Shown: positions 18,950-29,760 of the stretch, one piece after another
Position numbering within the stretch: the stretch's first letter is position 1
Layout of the letters: each line of letters starts with the position of its first letter
Translations under genes and position numbers: made by a program
Assembly: GCA_009602725.1 (NCBI GenBank)
Contig: WELB01000121.1
Span: 94,260 to 125,142, forward strand
Source: Spirogloea muscicola
Lineage: Eukaryota > Streptophyta > Zygnematophyceae > Spirogloeales > Spirogloeaceae
Reading direction: 5' to 3'
Length of the DNA stretch: 30,883 nucleotides
The notes under the pieces: model-generated
What the model was told of the DNA's origin: nothing
Database searches by the model: none
What the model saw: only the letters and a program-made list of their open reading frames with translations

Positions 18950-21900
18950 ATGGTGTCGGACGCGAGCAAGAAGAAGGCGGCCGCCAAGAAGGCGGCGGCC
19001 GCCGCGAAGCTGCACAAGAAGCCGGAGCTGGCGGCGATGCCGGCCAAAGACGGCTCCACCAACGGCAGCAGCTCCAACCTGGAGGCCATGCAGCTGCAAG
19101 AGCAGATGGACGCCATCGCGCTGGCCGATCGGATCTGCACCGGCGTCCTGGCGTCCCACCCCCAGTCCCGCGATATCCACGTGAGCCGGAGCCCCCGCCT
19201 TCCCCTTGCTACCGGCCGGCCTCGGTCTCGTGGCTGTGCTTGTCGTCCCGATCGCGCGCGCCTCGTCAACCAAAGGGGCTCCTGCGGATTTTAGCATGCT
19301 CAATGAGCATCACTGTCGTGAGGGCTAGATCTCCAACTCTCAGACCTGAGCACCTAGAGGCGCGCTGTGTCAGCCTTAGAACTTGGCAGCCTCTCAGCTC
19401 CTGCACAGGGGGGGACTCCAGGCACTGGGGTCCAGGCTTCCGAGCTGCCTATGTTGGTGCTAGTCACACTCGTGTGCTGCTGAGGCCTTCTTGCGCACAA
19501 GGTTCATGCCAGGAACAGAGGGTGCTGGTCTAAGTAGGATCTATAGCCACTCGGATCCTGCACCGTGGCGATGGCTAAGTCTCGCGACCTTGATGACGAC
19601 CTTGATGTTGTGATTACCTCTGCCTTGCCGAGAGGCTTCGCCTCAAATGTGTCTGCAATGGGTAACCATAGGGTTTCAGATCAGCAAGCATGATCAGAGA
19701 AGGACGGCTCTGTCAAGGCAGAGACAGGGGCTGTGATAGGCCAGCCCCAGAAAGAATCAGGGATCCAGCTCCAAAACGACAGCGCAGACGCTCAGCAGCA
19801 CAAGTGGCTACCACGGATGGCTACTTAGTAACCCCTAGTTAGCAGCAGCAAGTCGGAGATCTTCAGGATGAGGTCTTCTCTGCCGACGAGCTCTTAGGTG
19901 CTCATGCACATGAGGCATGTGATGGCTACAGGCAGAGGCCCATTGAAGCTTACCTGACCTGAATACTCTCATGGGTGCAGATTGAGAGCTTCTCGTTGAC
20001 CTTCCACGGGCACGAGCTTGTGGCAGACACGACCCTGGAGCTCAATTATGGAAGGTTGTAAAATTGAATGATGGGACAAACATCTCACTAGCATCTATAG
20101 AAACTTTCTAGTAGGGGCTGTGGATTATTAGAGGTCGCCCTCTGTTTATAGAAGGCGCTCTGCAGCTTCACGAGCCTTGAGTCTCATTTCTTGTCCTGGA
20201 AGACACAATCTATTGTCTTGCCTGCAGTTTCTGCCAGCCACTGACGGTCAATCAGCTGACATGAGTCACTGACTTTGCTGGTGATCAGGCGGTATGGGCT
20301 GCTAGGACTCAATGGCTGCGGTAAATCTACTCTTTTGGAAGCTATTGGCAAGAGAGAGCTCCCAATTCCAGAGCATATTGACATCTACCATCTGACACGC
20401 GAGATTGACGCCACGGAAATGTCGGCACTTGAAGCCGTCAAGAATGTGGATGCTGAGCGGATGCTTCTGGAGAAGGAAGCGGAGAAGCTTGCAGAGCAGG
20501 TGAGTCGTGATTGCTGCAAGGGTACAGGTTTTAGAGGTTTTTGGGAAGCAGCAGAGTTGTTGGACCCTAGATTGCTGCTTGTTGAATGCGCATCATTCTC
20601 ACGCAGCTTGCACTTGTTCTTCATGAGTTTCTATGGTGGCCTACATCTGGGTTGGTGTTGTCAAGCGGGGTCAGGAGTTCCTCGGTCGTGAGATGTATGT
20701 GACTTTGAGTTAGCTTTTGAAGCAATGTGTGTTGTTTGTAACTGTTGATAATGTCAGGACGGAGGAGGTGGTGATGCCTTGGATATGATTTATGAGCGGC
20801 TGGAGGCTATGGACTCTGGGACTGCAGAGATGAGGGCTGCTCAGATCCTCCATGGGCTTGGGTTCACCAAGAAGATGCAGGCAAAAAAGACTCGGGATTT
20901 CTCAGGCGGTTGGCGCATGCGCATTGCGCTCGCTCGAGCGTTATTCATGCAGCCGACGCTGCTGCTTCTTGACGAACCCACCAATCATCTCGGTATCCTC
21001 CTTCTGCTCAACCCTTTGTCTCATTGACAAACATGCAGGGCTGTACTTTGCCTCAAGCTACAGCCAGGAGCAGGTGTCAGACTGTTCTGCTAAGAGAGAC
21101 AGTGCTGTATGAAGGAAAACTTGACTGTGTAATCCTCCTCTGTAACTGCTGCAGATCTTGAGGCGTGTGTTTGGCTGGAAGAGGTGTTGAAAAAGTGGGA
21201 CAAAATTCTTGTCGTTGTGTCACATTCACAGGACTTCTTGAATGGTGTGTGCACCAACATCATCCACATGCAGGGCAAACAGCTAAAGTTCTACACAGGC
21301 AATTATGACCAATACTGCCAGACGCGGCAGGACCTAGAAGAGAATCAAATGAAGAAGTACGCTTGGGAGCAAGAGCAGATATCAGCCATGAAGGAGTATA
21401 TTGCAAGGTACTGCAAGTAGCAGGCATAGGGCATCATGTGTGAATCACACAGCGCGCAATAGTTGTGCTGCAATGTACAAGCAGTGTCGGGCTCGATAGC
21501 AATGGCATCTTGCAATGAAGCTGCACCATTGCTGAAATGCACCGCTAAGGTGCACCTCGCAATCCCGGAGAAGGGAAGGAGTTGACTTCAGATTTCCTCA
21601 CCTCATTGATTCTGCCTGAAAGGATTCTGCCCGTTATGCTCATTCGTATCATATGTTTGCTGCATGCAGGTTTGGTCACGGTTCTGCGAAGCTCGCTAGA
21701 CAGGCACAAAGTAAGGAGAAGACTCTGGAGAAGATGCAGAGGGGAGGTCTTACGGAACAAGTGGCCAAGGACCACGTCCTTACCTTCCGATTCACAGATG
21801 TCGGCAAATTGCCACCTCCTGTGCTGCAATTTGTCGAGATCACCTTCGGTTACACGCCTGACAACCTCATCTACAAGAATCTCGACTTTGGAGTGGACCT

Positions 21901-23021
21901 CGACTCCAGGATAGCTCTTGTCGGCCCCAATGGAGCTGGCAAGTCAACTCTCTTGAAACTTATGACGGGAGATGTTTCTCCCCAGGAGGGCCTCGTTCGC
22001 AGACATAATCATCTGCGCATAGGTCAATATCATCAGGTATGCTTTGACCAGCCTGTGTCTTATCGGAGCTGAAGCAGCGCAGTCTGTTGACCTTCTCAAG
22101 GGCAGCCCTGTGTTTTGCAAGAGTAAGTCCATTGGCTATAGATTGCTCAGAGTACAGGTTAGAAAGTTGCTTGTAATAGCTCCTGATTTCTACTAGTCCA
22201 GCATGCAACTGATAACCAGGGCAAGTAATGCAACTAGCTCCTGGGTACCTGAGACGTGCAAGTTTATGACATATTTCTTGGGGCGTGCAGCATCTTACAG
22301 AGAAGCTGGACTTAGAGAAGCCCTCTTTGCGGTATATGATGGACGAGTACCCTGGCAATGGAGAGGAGAAAATGAGGGCTGCTGTAGGCCGGTTTGGCCT
22401 CACAGGAAAGGCACAGACAATGCCAATGAAGAACCTCTCCGACGGGCAGAAGAGCAGGGTCATCTTTGCGTGGTTAGCTTGGAGACAACCACATCTGCTA
22501 TTGCTGGACGAGCCCACTAATCACCTTGATATTGAGGTTGGTCCCGACCAATTTACCTAAGTGCTCACTCTTGCTGACTTGCTTGTTGACAGACTTTCGG
22601 AAGATGATTTGTGGTTCTTTGTAGTTGAATTTTCTTTGCTTTGACAAAGGTAGTAGGCCGCAGATGCCTCTTGGTCATGTGGGGTGAACTGGATGTTTCG
22701 CTTGTCTACTTTGGCATACTCATCTCACAGATGATCATCAACTTGTTTTATGAAGCTCGGCAGGATACCACCTCGTCAGTTACCTGCCATATTACACCAG
22801 CTTCTGACTCAGAAAGGGCATAACATTGGCTGCAGACAATTGATTCGCTTGCTGAGGCTCTTAACGAGTGGGATGGCGGCATGGTACTCGTGAGCCACGA
22901 CTTCCGGCTCATCAACCAGGTGGCCAAGGAGATCTGGGTGTGTGCTGACCAGAAGGTGACGCGCTGGGAGGGAGACATCATGGACTTCAAGAATCACTTG
23001 AAAAAGAAGTCTGGCATTTAG
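18950..23021 (+). CDS. ABCF1: ABCF1-type (GCN20/ARB1-like) twin-ATPase translation factor (8 exons)
   Basis: A soluble ABC protein with two NBDs and no membrane segments; relatives (Arabidopsis ABCF1/GCN1, yeast Arb1, human ABCF2) act on cytosolic ribosomes. Exons: 18950-19180, 19981-20054, 20289-20499, 20758-20992, 21155-21407, 21670-22036, 22291-22536, 22836-23021. All introns are GT-AG and phases agree, giving 600 residues (Arabidopsis about 595). The start GCCATGGTG opens [15 protein letters not shown], the Lys/Ala-rich N-terminus of this clade. NBD1: Walker [10 protein letters not shown] (108-116), FSGGW signature (220-224), [12 protein letters not shown] (240-251; the last Asp codon is split by intron 4). 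Linker: [15 protein letters not shown] and the Lys-rich [14 protein letters not shown]2: Walker [10 protein letters not shown] (420-428), LSDGQ (506-510), [12 protein letters not shown] (526-537), H-switch His560. I see no frameshift or missing catalytic residue. Intron 1 (800 bp) carries a LINE tail copy. Confidence 0.95.
19722..19870 (-). mobile_element. LINE 3'-tail fragment inside ABCF1 intron 1
   Basis: The + strand shows GGGGCTGTGATAGGCCAGCCCC (a perfect stem GGGGCTG/CAGCCCC, 19727-19748), then CACAAGTGGCTAC and TTAGTAACCCC...GCAGCAAGTCGGAG. These are the marks of the repeat's 3' untranslated region in minus orientation. It lies within the intron 19181-19980, away from both splice sites. 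Confidence 0.65.
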
Positions 23022-24480
23022 GCACCATACCGTTGCAGCGGTTGCTGTGGATGGTGTGGTGGTTTCTCTAAACCCCCACCTTGCATAACCCTCATAGGAG
23101 ATCTTGATGCTTCTCAAGCTGGCAAGCTTGCCCTCACCAATTTCCTGTCATTAGTTTTTGCTCTTCAGGGGTGTCCTCACAGGGTTCCTCCTCAGGAGGT
23201 TGTACTCATTCTTGCAGACGTGCGTGACACGTCAAGATTCCACACGTGTAGGCGTGTTTCAGAAGTTCCATGTTTTAGATTCACATACCTTAGGTCGCCT
23301 TATTGCGCAACCTGCAATTTATTAATTGAGGGCGCGGCAGCGTGCTTGATTACGCAATTGAAATACACGATTCTTTGTGACATGCGCTTTCACCATTTTA
23401 ATAGGCAGCCTTGTTGCCTGAGGGCAAAGCTTTTTGTTGCGAAGGGCCCAAACTACTATCCTGCAGTGGCATTGCAATTACCCCGAGCATTGTGGGTCGG
23501 GGCTCATGGAAGGCCTTCAATATGGAGTGCTCATTTGCAGAAGCTCCTCTGCTCCTAGTCCCAGCAATTTTGCAGCTGCCGGTATTTTACAAGTCATTTG
23601 AAGCCAGGCTTTGGTTGCAGCTGCCGGTGGGCACCCTACCAAGCTCGTGTTAATCAAAATTTATGCCTGAAAGGGAGCATCGTTAAGGGAATGCGTGGAA
23701 GAGTCTGCAGATGCTGACAGCACTTGAACAATTAAGGACGGGCATAAGGATTGTCAGGCTCAAAGACATATGCAGCGCACCTCGTTATGTGCCCCTCTGA
23801 AAGTGGCGCCCACCCTGGCTTCACAACCCACAACTATCAGTTGTCTAGGTGCTGGTGAGTCCCCCCGGCAAATCCTAGTGAAAGCACAACCCTGCAGTAA
23901 TGAGCGCAACAGTATGGCGTTTGACATTGGCAGGCTTATTTCGCCAGGAATAGTCAGCTGGGAAGCAGCCTTGCCGGCAGCAGAGCAATGGCAGTCGAAG
24001 TCTCTTAAGAGACATGATTGAAAAGAGTGAATGCAGGGGGTTTCTGACGGACCCACAGCATTTATGGCGTTGAACATGCAGAAAATGAATGCAGTTGGCT
24101 CAGAAGAGAGAAGACAACAAGCCGTGTTTTTATAAAAGGCAGCAGCAATTTTACCCCTGCTCCATAAGTACAACCCCAGCATTCACAATGTTTCCAGCCC
24201 TTTCTGCTTCTTCACAATCAGATAATAATTCAAGAGTCTCCTCACCTGATGAAAATGTGCTCCTAAATACAGCTCCTCCTCTCGGTTGAGTGGTTGTTAT
24301 GTCAGCCTTTGTTTGGCTAGTGCTTTGTCCTTGCAAGGTGGGATTCTCTCCTAGACCTCGTCCTCCATGGCTTTGGAGTTGGCCTCTTACAGCGGCCGTC
24401 CCTCTTTGGCAGAGCTCTGCTCGTGTAGAGCGAGCACCTGTGGCCCGCCGGGCCGAGCTCGGGCTTCTCCGAATCTCAGA
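23022..24480. other. 3' flank of ABCF1; no supported gene
   Basis: About 1.45 kb after the ABCF1 stop. Open frames such as 23220-23558 or 23760-24182 show no family features and no codon pattern like the neighbouring exons. I did not find a clear TGTAA close to the stop. Confidence 0.5.
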
Positions 24481-24704
24481 AGAAGCTCCTCAAAAGCAGA
24501 CGATGGATGTGAACAGAAAGCAGTTCCAAGGCGGCGAGGGCTGGGACCTACGAGCCCACAAATTGATACGAAAAGGTCAATCTGAAAACCTCAGCCCAAG
24601 AAAAGTAGACAAGGTCAAGGCGGAAGCTCCAGCAAGGAAGCGCACCAAGCAGTTGAATGGCTACATTGCGGATGGCCACGCCTTCAGCACTACGCAAACA
24701 GCTG
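24481..24704 (-). repeat. degraded hairpin units at the left edge of the repeat nest
   Basis: Recognisable pieces (GTTCCAAGGCGGCGAGGGCTG, GACAAGGTCAAGGCGGAAGC) of the hairpin unit, with no intact stem. The open frame across it (24290-24733) is probably a shadow. Confidence 0.35.
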
Positions 24705-25470
24705 CTGATTGGAGGAGAAGCAGCTCTTTCTAAGGGGCGAGGCTTGTGATAAGCCAGTCCTAAAAAGAGTGAACAAGGTCCAATGGAGCCGGAGAGGAAG
24801 AGGCTCTATCAAAGAGAAGAAGACTCTTCGAGTAGAGGGGCAAGGCCTGTGTTTGGCCAGCCCCGAAAAAAGGAGGGACAAGTTTGAAATTCTTCCAGAA
24901 GGGGGCGAGGGCTGTGAGAAGCCAGGCCAGAATATCCGACAAGGTCCAAAGGCCAAGAGGCGCTAAACTCACACAGCTATGCAAGTGGCTACACTGAAGG
25001 GGAGCTTAGTAAGCCGAGTCAGCAGCCGCAAGTCGGAGTGACTTGCAACTGGAAAATTGTCACCCCGCCGAGGCCCAGAAGCAGCAGCTAAAGCGCGGCC
25101 TGCCCGCAAGTACGCTGCATGAGCTTGGGAACGCTGAAAGGAGATGGAGAGCCGCACGCGGAGCACCTGGGCAAGCGACCCGGCCGCGTTGAAGCCGGCC
25201 AGCTCACCTTGCTGGGCATGACGACGATTGATGGCACGCCGTGCAAGCCGCTGCAGGAGGTCCAGCCATAGGCCCGTGCCCGACCATCGCCAGCGCCACA
25301 AATTCATCGCCGGCAGGGTGGTCCGCGTCCTTGCGCTCTTTACTGCTAGCAGCCTTGCCAACCGCATGCCCTGCCTTTGCTGCCAATCTAGACGGGTTGC
25401 AGACTTGATACGGGAAGCGCGGCCAGATTGACTGGTGGCTGTGAGAGGCCAGCCCAAAGGAATAAACAAG
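24705..25470 (-). mobile_element. 5'-truncated LINE copy 3 with three tandem hairpin tails
   Basis: In minus orientation: KERKDADHPAGDEF (about 25.3 kb), matching KEREYSDHPVGD of copy 2; a frameshift; FNAAGSLAQVLRVRLSISFQ, LRAGRALAAASG, HSDLRLLTR (about 25.2-25.0 kb); the untranslated region (CGACTTGCGGCTGCTGACTC, ACTTGCATAGCTGTGTG in sense). Then come three successive hairpin units with cores at 24909-24928, 24844-24864 and 24741-24760. This copy gives the clearest order of coding end, untranslated region and repeated hairpin tail. Confidence 0.65.
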
Positions 25471-27070
25471 GTCTGAAAGGAGTCGATAGTGTTGAGAAAA
25501 TGTCAAGACAACGAAGGGTGCCTGCTCAGAAGAAGAAGTAGCTCTTCCAAAGAAATCGCTGTACATGTCAAGGCAGTGGCTGTTAGAGGCCAGCCCAAAG
25601 GAGTGAAAAGGGGGCGACGCTTGCTCAGTAAATATCAGTCAGCTGGAAATGGAGGGAGTAGCACAGACTTTCTTTTGCTCCGTTTGGGCCTATCTCTCAC
25701 AGCCATTGCTTAAATTTTGAAGTAGCTGTTTCTTTCCGAAAGAATGGAAACATGAAATGAATTGGAATGAAACAGCTGCATTATTGGCGACTAGAGTCGC
25801 TGTGTGTTTGCACGCTTTTCTGGCCACTTCGAATTCCAGTCATCCTGTTTCTGGGCTGGCCAATTACAGCCTCCGCTCTTGACTAGAAGAGTCTATCTTA
25901 CAATGTAAGGCAATGGCTGTGAGGGTGATGGAGGGCCTGAGTGGGCAAGCACAAATGGCGATGGCTCTGAGAAAGACTCTTGTAGAAAAGGGCGATGGCT
26001 GTGAGAGAAAGAAACACTCTTCCAGTAGTGGGCGATGGCTGTGATCGACTAGCGCAGAATAACATTTTGACGGGCCAGAAAAGCGCTAAAGCATACTGCG
26101 ACTATGAGAGGCCAGCCCAAAGAAGTGAGCTCTTCCAAAGGGGCGGGGGCTGTGAAAAGCCAGCCCAGAATAACAGCGCTTCCAATGTAAGAGAGAGCGC
26201 TTCTTCAAGTAGGGGGCGATGGCTTTGGTTGCCAGCGAAAATAAGAGGGAATGAAAAAAGCTTGAAGGGGTCAGAAAAGCGCTAAAGCACACGGCGACTC
26301 AAGTAGCCACTGGTGCTCATTATCCCCCGTGCTCAATATCCTTCATGAAAATCCCTTGCCCAGATAGAACGGCCCAAGAAATGAACAAGGTCTGAAAGAG
26401 CAAGCGCGGCCAGATAACTGGTGGCTGGGAGAGGCACAAGGTCTGAAAGGGCCGGATAGAGGATCTAAGGAGAAAGAAAGAAACAGCTCTTCCAATGCAA
26501 GCCAACGGCCAGATAACTGGTGGCTGGGAGAGGCACAAGGTCTGAAAGGGCCGGATAGAGGATCTAAGGAGAAAGAAAGAAACAGCTCTTCCAATGCAAG
26601 CCAATGGCAATGAAAGACCAGCCCAGAAAGAAAGAGGATTGTACAAGTTTTGAAAGGGCCCTAAAGGCGCAATCGCAGGAAGTTGTAGCGGGCACGTTTT
26701 GACGGCAAGGGCCAGCCAGACAATGTAACTGGAACTTAACCAGAACACTACGCTCCAGTCGAGCCGACAGCCATTCACGTCTAGGTGGGCCCTTTCCGCA
26801 TAGTCCGTGGCCTGTGTGGCCACGTAGCATTCGTGCTGGTGGGTTTGCTGCGCGCTTCAATGATACTATCTATGACAAGAAATCCGGGATAAGAAAAAGC
26901 ATCTTCTGATGTGAGGGCAGAGTGGCTGTGAAAGGCCAGCCCTAAAGAATGCACAAGGTCCAAAAGGCCGCAAGGCACCCCGGATGAGACACAGCTCTTG
27001 CCATGGAAGAAGAAGTGGCTCTCCCAATGGGGGCAAGGGCTGTGAGAAGCCAGCCCGAAAAGAATTGACA
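25430..27070. repeat. cluster of hairpin units, mostly minus orientation
   Basis: At least eight recognisable GGCTG...CCAGCC cores, at about 25438, 25578, 25853 (opposite orientation), 26100, 26147, 26420/26519, 26932 and 27037. Most are followed on the + strand by AAAGGAGTGRACAAGGTCYG and sometimes by AAAAGCGCTAAARCACAC. The unit at 27005-27080 is nearly identical to the right arm at 15654-15735. I see no gene in this stretch. Confidence 0.7.
26407..26604. repeat. perfect 99-bp tandem duplication
   Basis: Bases 26407-26505 and 26506-26604 read identically. The unit starts CGGCCAGATAACTGG and ends CCAATGCAAGCCAA, and contains a degenerate hairpin unit (GGTGGCTGGGAGAGGCACAAGG). It is either a recent duplication or an assembly or polymerase artefact. 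Confidence 0.9.
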
Positions 27071-27119
27071 AGGTTCGAAGGGGCCAAACTACGAGCTAAG
27101 CAGCGACTGCGGGGCCTGA

Positions 27120-27480
27120 AGAGGCTATGGCAGAACGGGGGAAGATGGACCACTTAGTAGTTACGAGTGAAACCATGGAAGGCAACGGCTGTAAGGAGGC
27201 TACTCGGGAACGCTGGCAGCCAGGGCTCATGAATCAGGGATTTAAGAGATTCCGACGGCATCCCCAGGCGGCGGAGCCGCCGCTCGCGGGCCAGCTGAGC
27301 GAGATTCTTGCCGCCAGCGGCGGCGCCGATCGCGCCCGGCATCTCCGCCGCCTCAGCTGGGCGGGCCAGCCGGGCGGTGGCGGGCGTCGTTGGCGGCGGC
27401 CGCCGCCAGTTCCGGCGGCTTTTGTGGTGTGCGGCGTGCCTGCGGTTCCTTTCGCGATCGCTAAGCTCTCATTCGCTGCA
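27120..27480. other. GC-rich island of unknown origin within the repeat nest
   Basis: 27260-27440 is strongly GC-rich (GGCGGCGGCCGCCGCC) and open in several frames. The longest + frame (27127-27531) has no recognisable domain. It could be a fragment of the LINE body or a captured gene piece. Confidence 0.3.
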
Positions 27481-27482
27481 CT

Positions 27483-27640
27483 TTCTCATTCCCAGCCATC
27501 GCCCTCTACCGGATACGTCTTTATCTTGTAGAGTTTGGCGCTATTGTGGCCCCTTCCCGAATCCATTCAACCTCCGCCTGGGTTGGCCGTCACAGCCCTT
27601 TTCCACTCCTTTGGGCTGGCCTCTCACAGCCCTTGCCCCC
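27483..27640 (+). repeat. hairpin units, plus orientation
   Basis: CAGCCATCGCCCTCTACCGG, TTTGGCGCTATTGTGGCCCC, then GGGTTGGCCGTCACAGCCC (27580-27598) and GGGCTGGCCTCTCACAGCCC (27613-27632). These are at least two and a half sense units in tandem. Confidence 0.65.
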
Positions 27641-27728
27641 ATTAGGAGAGCCTTTTCTTTCCTCTCACAGCCACCAGTCAATTTTCAGCAGTGGCTGGGA
27701 GAGGCCAGCCCAGAAAAGAAGAAGTGCG

Positions 27729-28065
27729 CGCCCATAGAGAAGAGGGGCTGGCAAAGCCAGCCCAAAAAAGAATGGACAATGTCCAAAGCCAAAGAAAGGA
27801 AGAGAGGAGCCGGAAAAAGGACTACACTACAAAACACTGCAGAACACAGAGACGATGCAGAGGGAAGCTCAGTACCCACGAGTGAGCAACATCAGGTCTG
27901 AGTAGCTCGCTGCAGGGAAAGAGGCACTCCGCCAAGACTTAGAGGCGGCGGCCATAGCACGGCCTGCTCGCGTGTGGACGGCGTGGGCAAGGGAGCGTTG
28001 AAGCGATACGGCCAGGCGCATGCGGAAGACTTGTGCGAGCGAACCGGCGGCCAGAAAAGCGCCAA
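27729..28065 (-). mobile_element. 5'-truncated LINE copy 4
   Basis: In minus orientation an uninterrupted frame reads AGSLAQVFRMRLAVSLQRS, then LAHAVHTRAGRAMAAAS and FPAASYSDLMLLTRGY followed by TGA at about 27870. This gives the natural end of the LINE protein. The untranslated region and hairpin GGGCTGGCTTTGCCAGCCC come next, and the homology shared with copy 5 ends at CGCCCATAGAGAAGAGG (27729). Confidence 0.65.
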
Positions 28066-28260
28066 AACCACACAGCTATGCAAGGGACTAAAGCGATTGG
28101 GACCTTAGTACCCCGAGTCAGCAGCCGCAGTCGCAGTAACTTTCAGCTTCTTTTTCTGTTCTCAGCCCCCGGCCCCTTCTGGCCCCTTCGAAGTTCAATT
28201 CTTCTTTCGAACTGTTCAATTACAGCATTCGCCCTCCGCTGAAAGTGTCTTTCTTCTGCG
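28066..28260. repeat. LINE 3'-tail fragments and opposed hairpin-unit pieces
   Basis: CCACACAGCTATGCAAGGGACTAA and ACCCCGAGTCAGCAGCCGC (minus-sense untranslated region) are followed by plus-sense GGCCCCTTCTGGCCCCTTCG and TTACAGCATTCGCCCTCCGC. These look like pieces of two or more insertions facing each other. Confidence 0.5.
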
Positions 28261-28379
28261 GAAGAGCTTCGTCTTTGGTCAGATGCTGAGCAGGGGTTAT
28301 TGGAACACCCATACATAGTAGCGACTTGCGTGGTAATGTCCTTTCCGGCTCCTCCGGACAGTCCACTATTTGGAAGCGC

Positions 28380-28560
28380 TGTTTCACTTTTCCCTGCCTC
28401 GATTCAGACCTTGTCCATTCCTTTGGGCTGGCCTCTTACAGCCACCAGTCAATTTGGAAGCGCTGTTGCCTATTTCTGTGCTGGCCTTTCACGGGCCAGC
28501 TCAGTCACAGCCCAATCATAGCTATCTTCCTCTAGTGGAAGAGTCTCTCTCTTTCACAGG
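28380..28560 (+). repeat. hairpin units, plus orientation
   Basis: CAGACCTTGTCCATTCCTTT, GGGCTGGCCTCTTACAGCC, ACCAGTCAATTTGGAAGCGC (28424-28465), then a second unit with CTGGCCTTTCACGGGCCAG (28480-28500) and CTAGTGGAAGAGTC. Confidence 0.65.
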
Positions 28561-28798
28561 GACGCCGTCCACACGCGAGCAGGCCGTGCTATGGCCGCCG
28601 CTTCGGGGTCTCAGCGGAGTGCCTCTTTCCCTGCAGCGAGCTACTCAGACTTGATGTTGCTCACTCGCGTGTACTGAGCTTCCCTCTGTATCATCTTCTG
28701 TTTTGTAGTGTGGTCCTTTTCCGGTTCCTCTTTCTTTGGCTTTGGACATTGTCCATTCTTTTTGGGCTGGCTTTGCCAGCCCCTCTTCTCTATGGGCG
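28561..28798 (+). mobile_element. 5'-truncated LINE copy 5 (short)
   Basis: In + orientation the frame reads DAVHTRAGRAMAAASGSQ, SASFPAASYSDLMLLTRVY and TGA. An untranslated region and the stem GGGCTGGCTTTGCCAGCCC follow, ending CTTCTCTATGGGCG. It aligns with 27729-27983 of copy 4 in inverted orientation with few differences. The 5' truncation point is at 28561. Confidence 0.7.
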
Positions 28799-28899
28799 AG
28801 CAATTTCTTTCACAGGGAACCTGCTACCCGGAGACTAGTTTCTTTGACCTGCGGCTGCTCAACAGGAAATGTTGAGCACCGCGGGGCTACTTGAGCCGC

Positions 28900-29260
28900 T
28901 GTGTGCTGTTGCGTATTTGCTGGCCCTCTTCGGACTTCGTTCATTCTTTACTGGACTGGCGAAGCACAGCTATCGCCCTCTCCTGGAAGAGTCTTTCATC
29001 TCCGCCCCGATCTAGAAAAGCTTCCGTTGTCTGTTCCTTCCTCTACATTTCCCAGCTCTTTTGTTCCTTCCTTTTGATAATTAGTATCTTGCATTTTGCG
29101 CCATCCGGTCCTTTCGGACCTTGTCCCTTCCTTTGGGACTGGCCTTTCACAGCCACTGCTGTCAACATCGAAAGCTGTTTCTTTTCTTTTTAGGACCTTC
29201 CTTGTTCATTGCGCTTTTGGCCCCTTCGTCGTTTGGCCCCTCCGAACCTGGGGACAGTGC
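28900..29260 (+). repeat. hairpin units, plus orientation
   Basis: One unit runs from TTGCTGGCCCTCTTCGGAC through CTGGACTGGCGAAGCACAGC to CTCTCCTGGAAGAGTCTTTC (28917-29000). A second covers CCGGTCCTTTCGGACCTTGT...GGGACTGGCCTTTCACAGCC (29105-29155). A partial third is at 29207-29245 (GCGCTTTTGGCCCCTTCG). Confidence 0.6.
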
Positions 29261-29760
29261 TTGCAAGGCCAGTCTGGATGACTGCGCGCTAAGCGCTGTT
29301 TTCCTTTTGCCCCCTCTCTCCTGTCCGCGTTGCCCCAGCAGCGCAGGCAGGCTCAAAGCAGAAGCTCTTTGCAGAGGGGACGTTGCATTTGGACAGCCAG
29401 CCAAATAGGTTGGGCGAGGTCCAAAGGGGCCTAAAAGCACAACCCACTCAATAAAGCAAGCAGTTATGATCGCTCAAAGAATGGCTCGAGGCTCAAAAGA
29501 TCAACAAGCCAAGGTGCATGGCAGTTAATGCCATCAAAATTTGCCCAGACATTCAACAAGTCATGTCCAGAGACTAAAACAAAATCAGCTTGTCCCAAGG
29601 GCCATATATCTTTGTTGGCAAAGCACGATGTTGGCAAGCCCACTGCTATTGAAAATTATGTGACAGGTAAATGGGGACGAATCGAACCTAAAGGCTCCCC
29701 TTTCTGTAGTCGTCAGCAAGTGATAGGACGACAAGTGATACAATGAAAGCTCTTCCCAGA
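29261..29760. other. no gene seen; faint repeat remnants
   Basis: Only weak hairpin-unit traces (GACAGCCAGCC...GGTCCAAAGGGGCCTAAAAG at 29392-29440). Short open frames such as 29528-29746 have no recognisable features. Confidence 0.4.

Noticed and set aside
18803-19303. 166-codon minus-strand frame opposite ABCF1 exon 1
   Set aside because: Antisense of the GCC run and exon 1; long Arg runs are the reverse of the triplet repeat.
27127-27531. 134-codon plus-strand frame
   Set aside because: Half of it is GC-rich low-complexity sequence and the rest is repeat-unit sequence.
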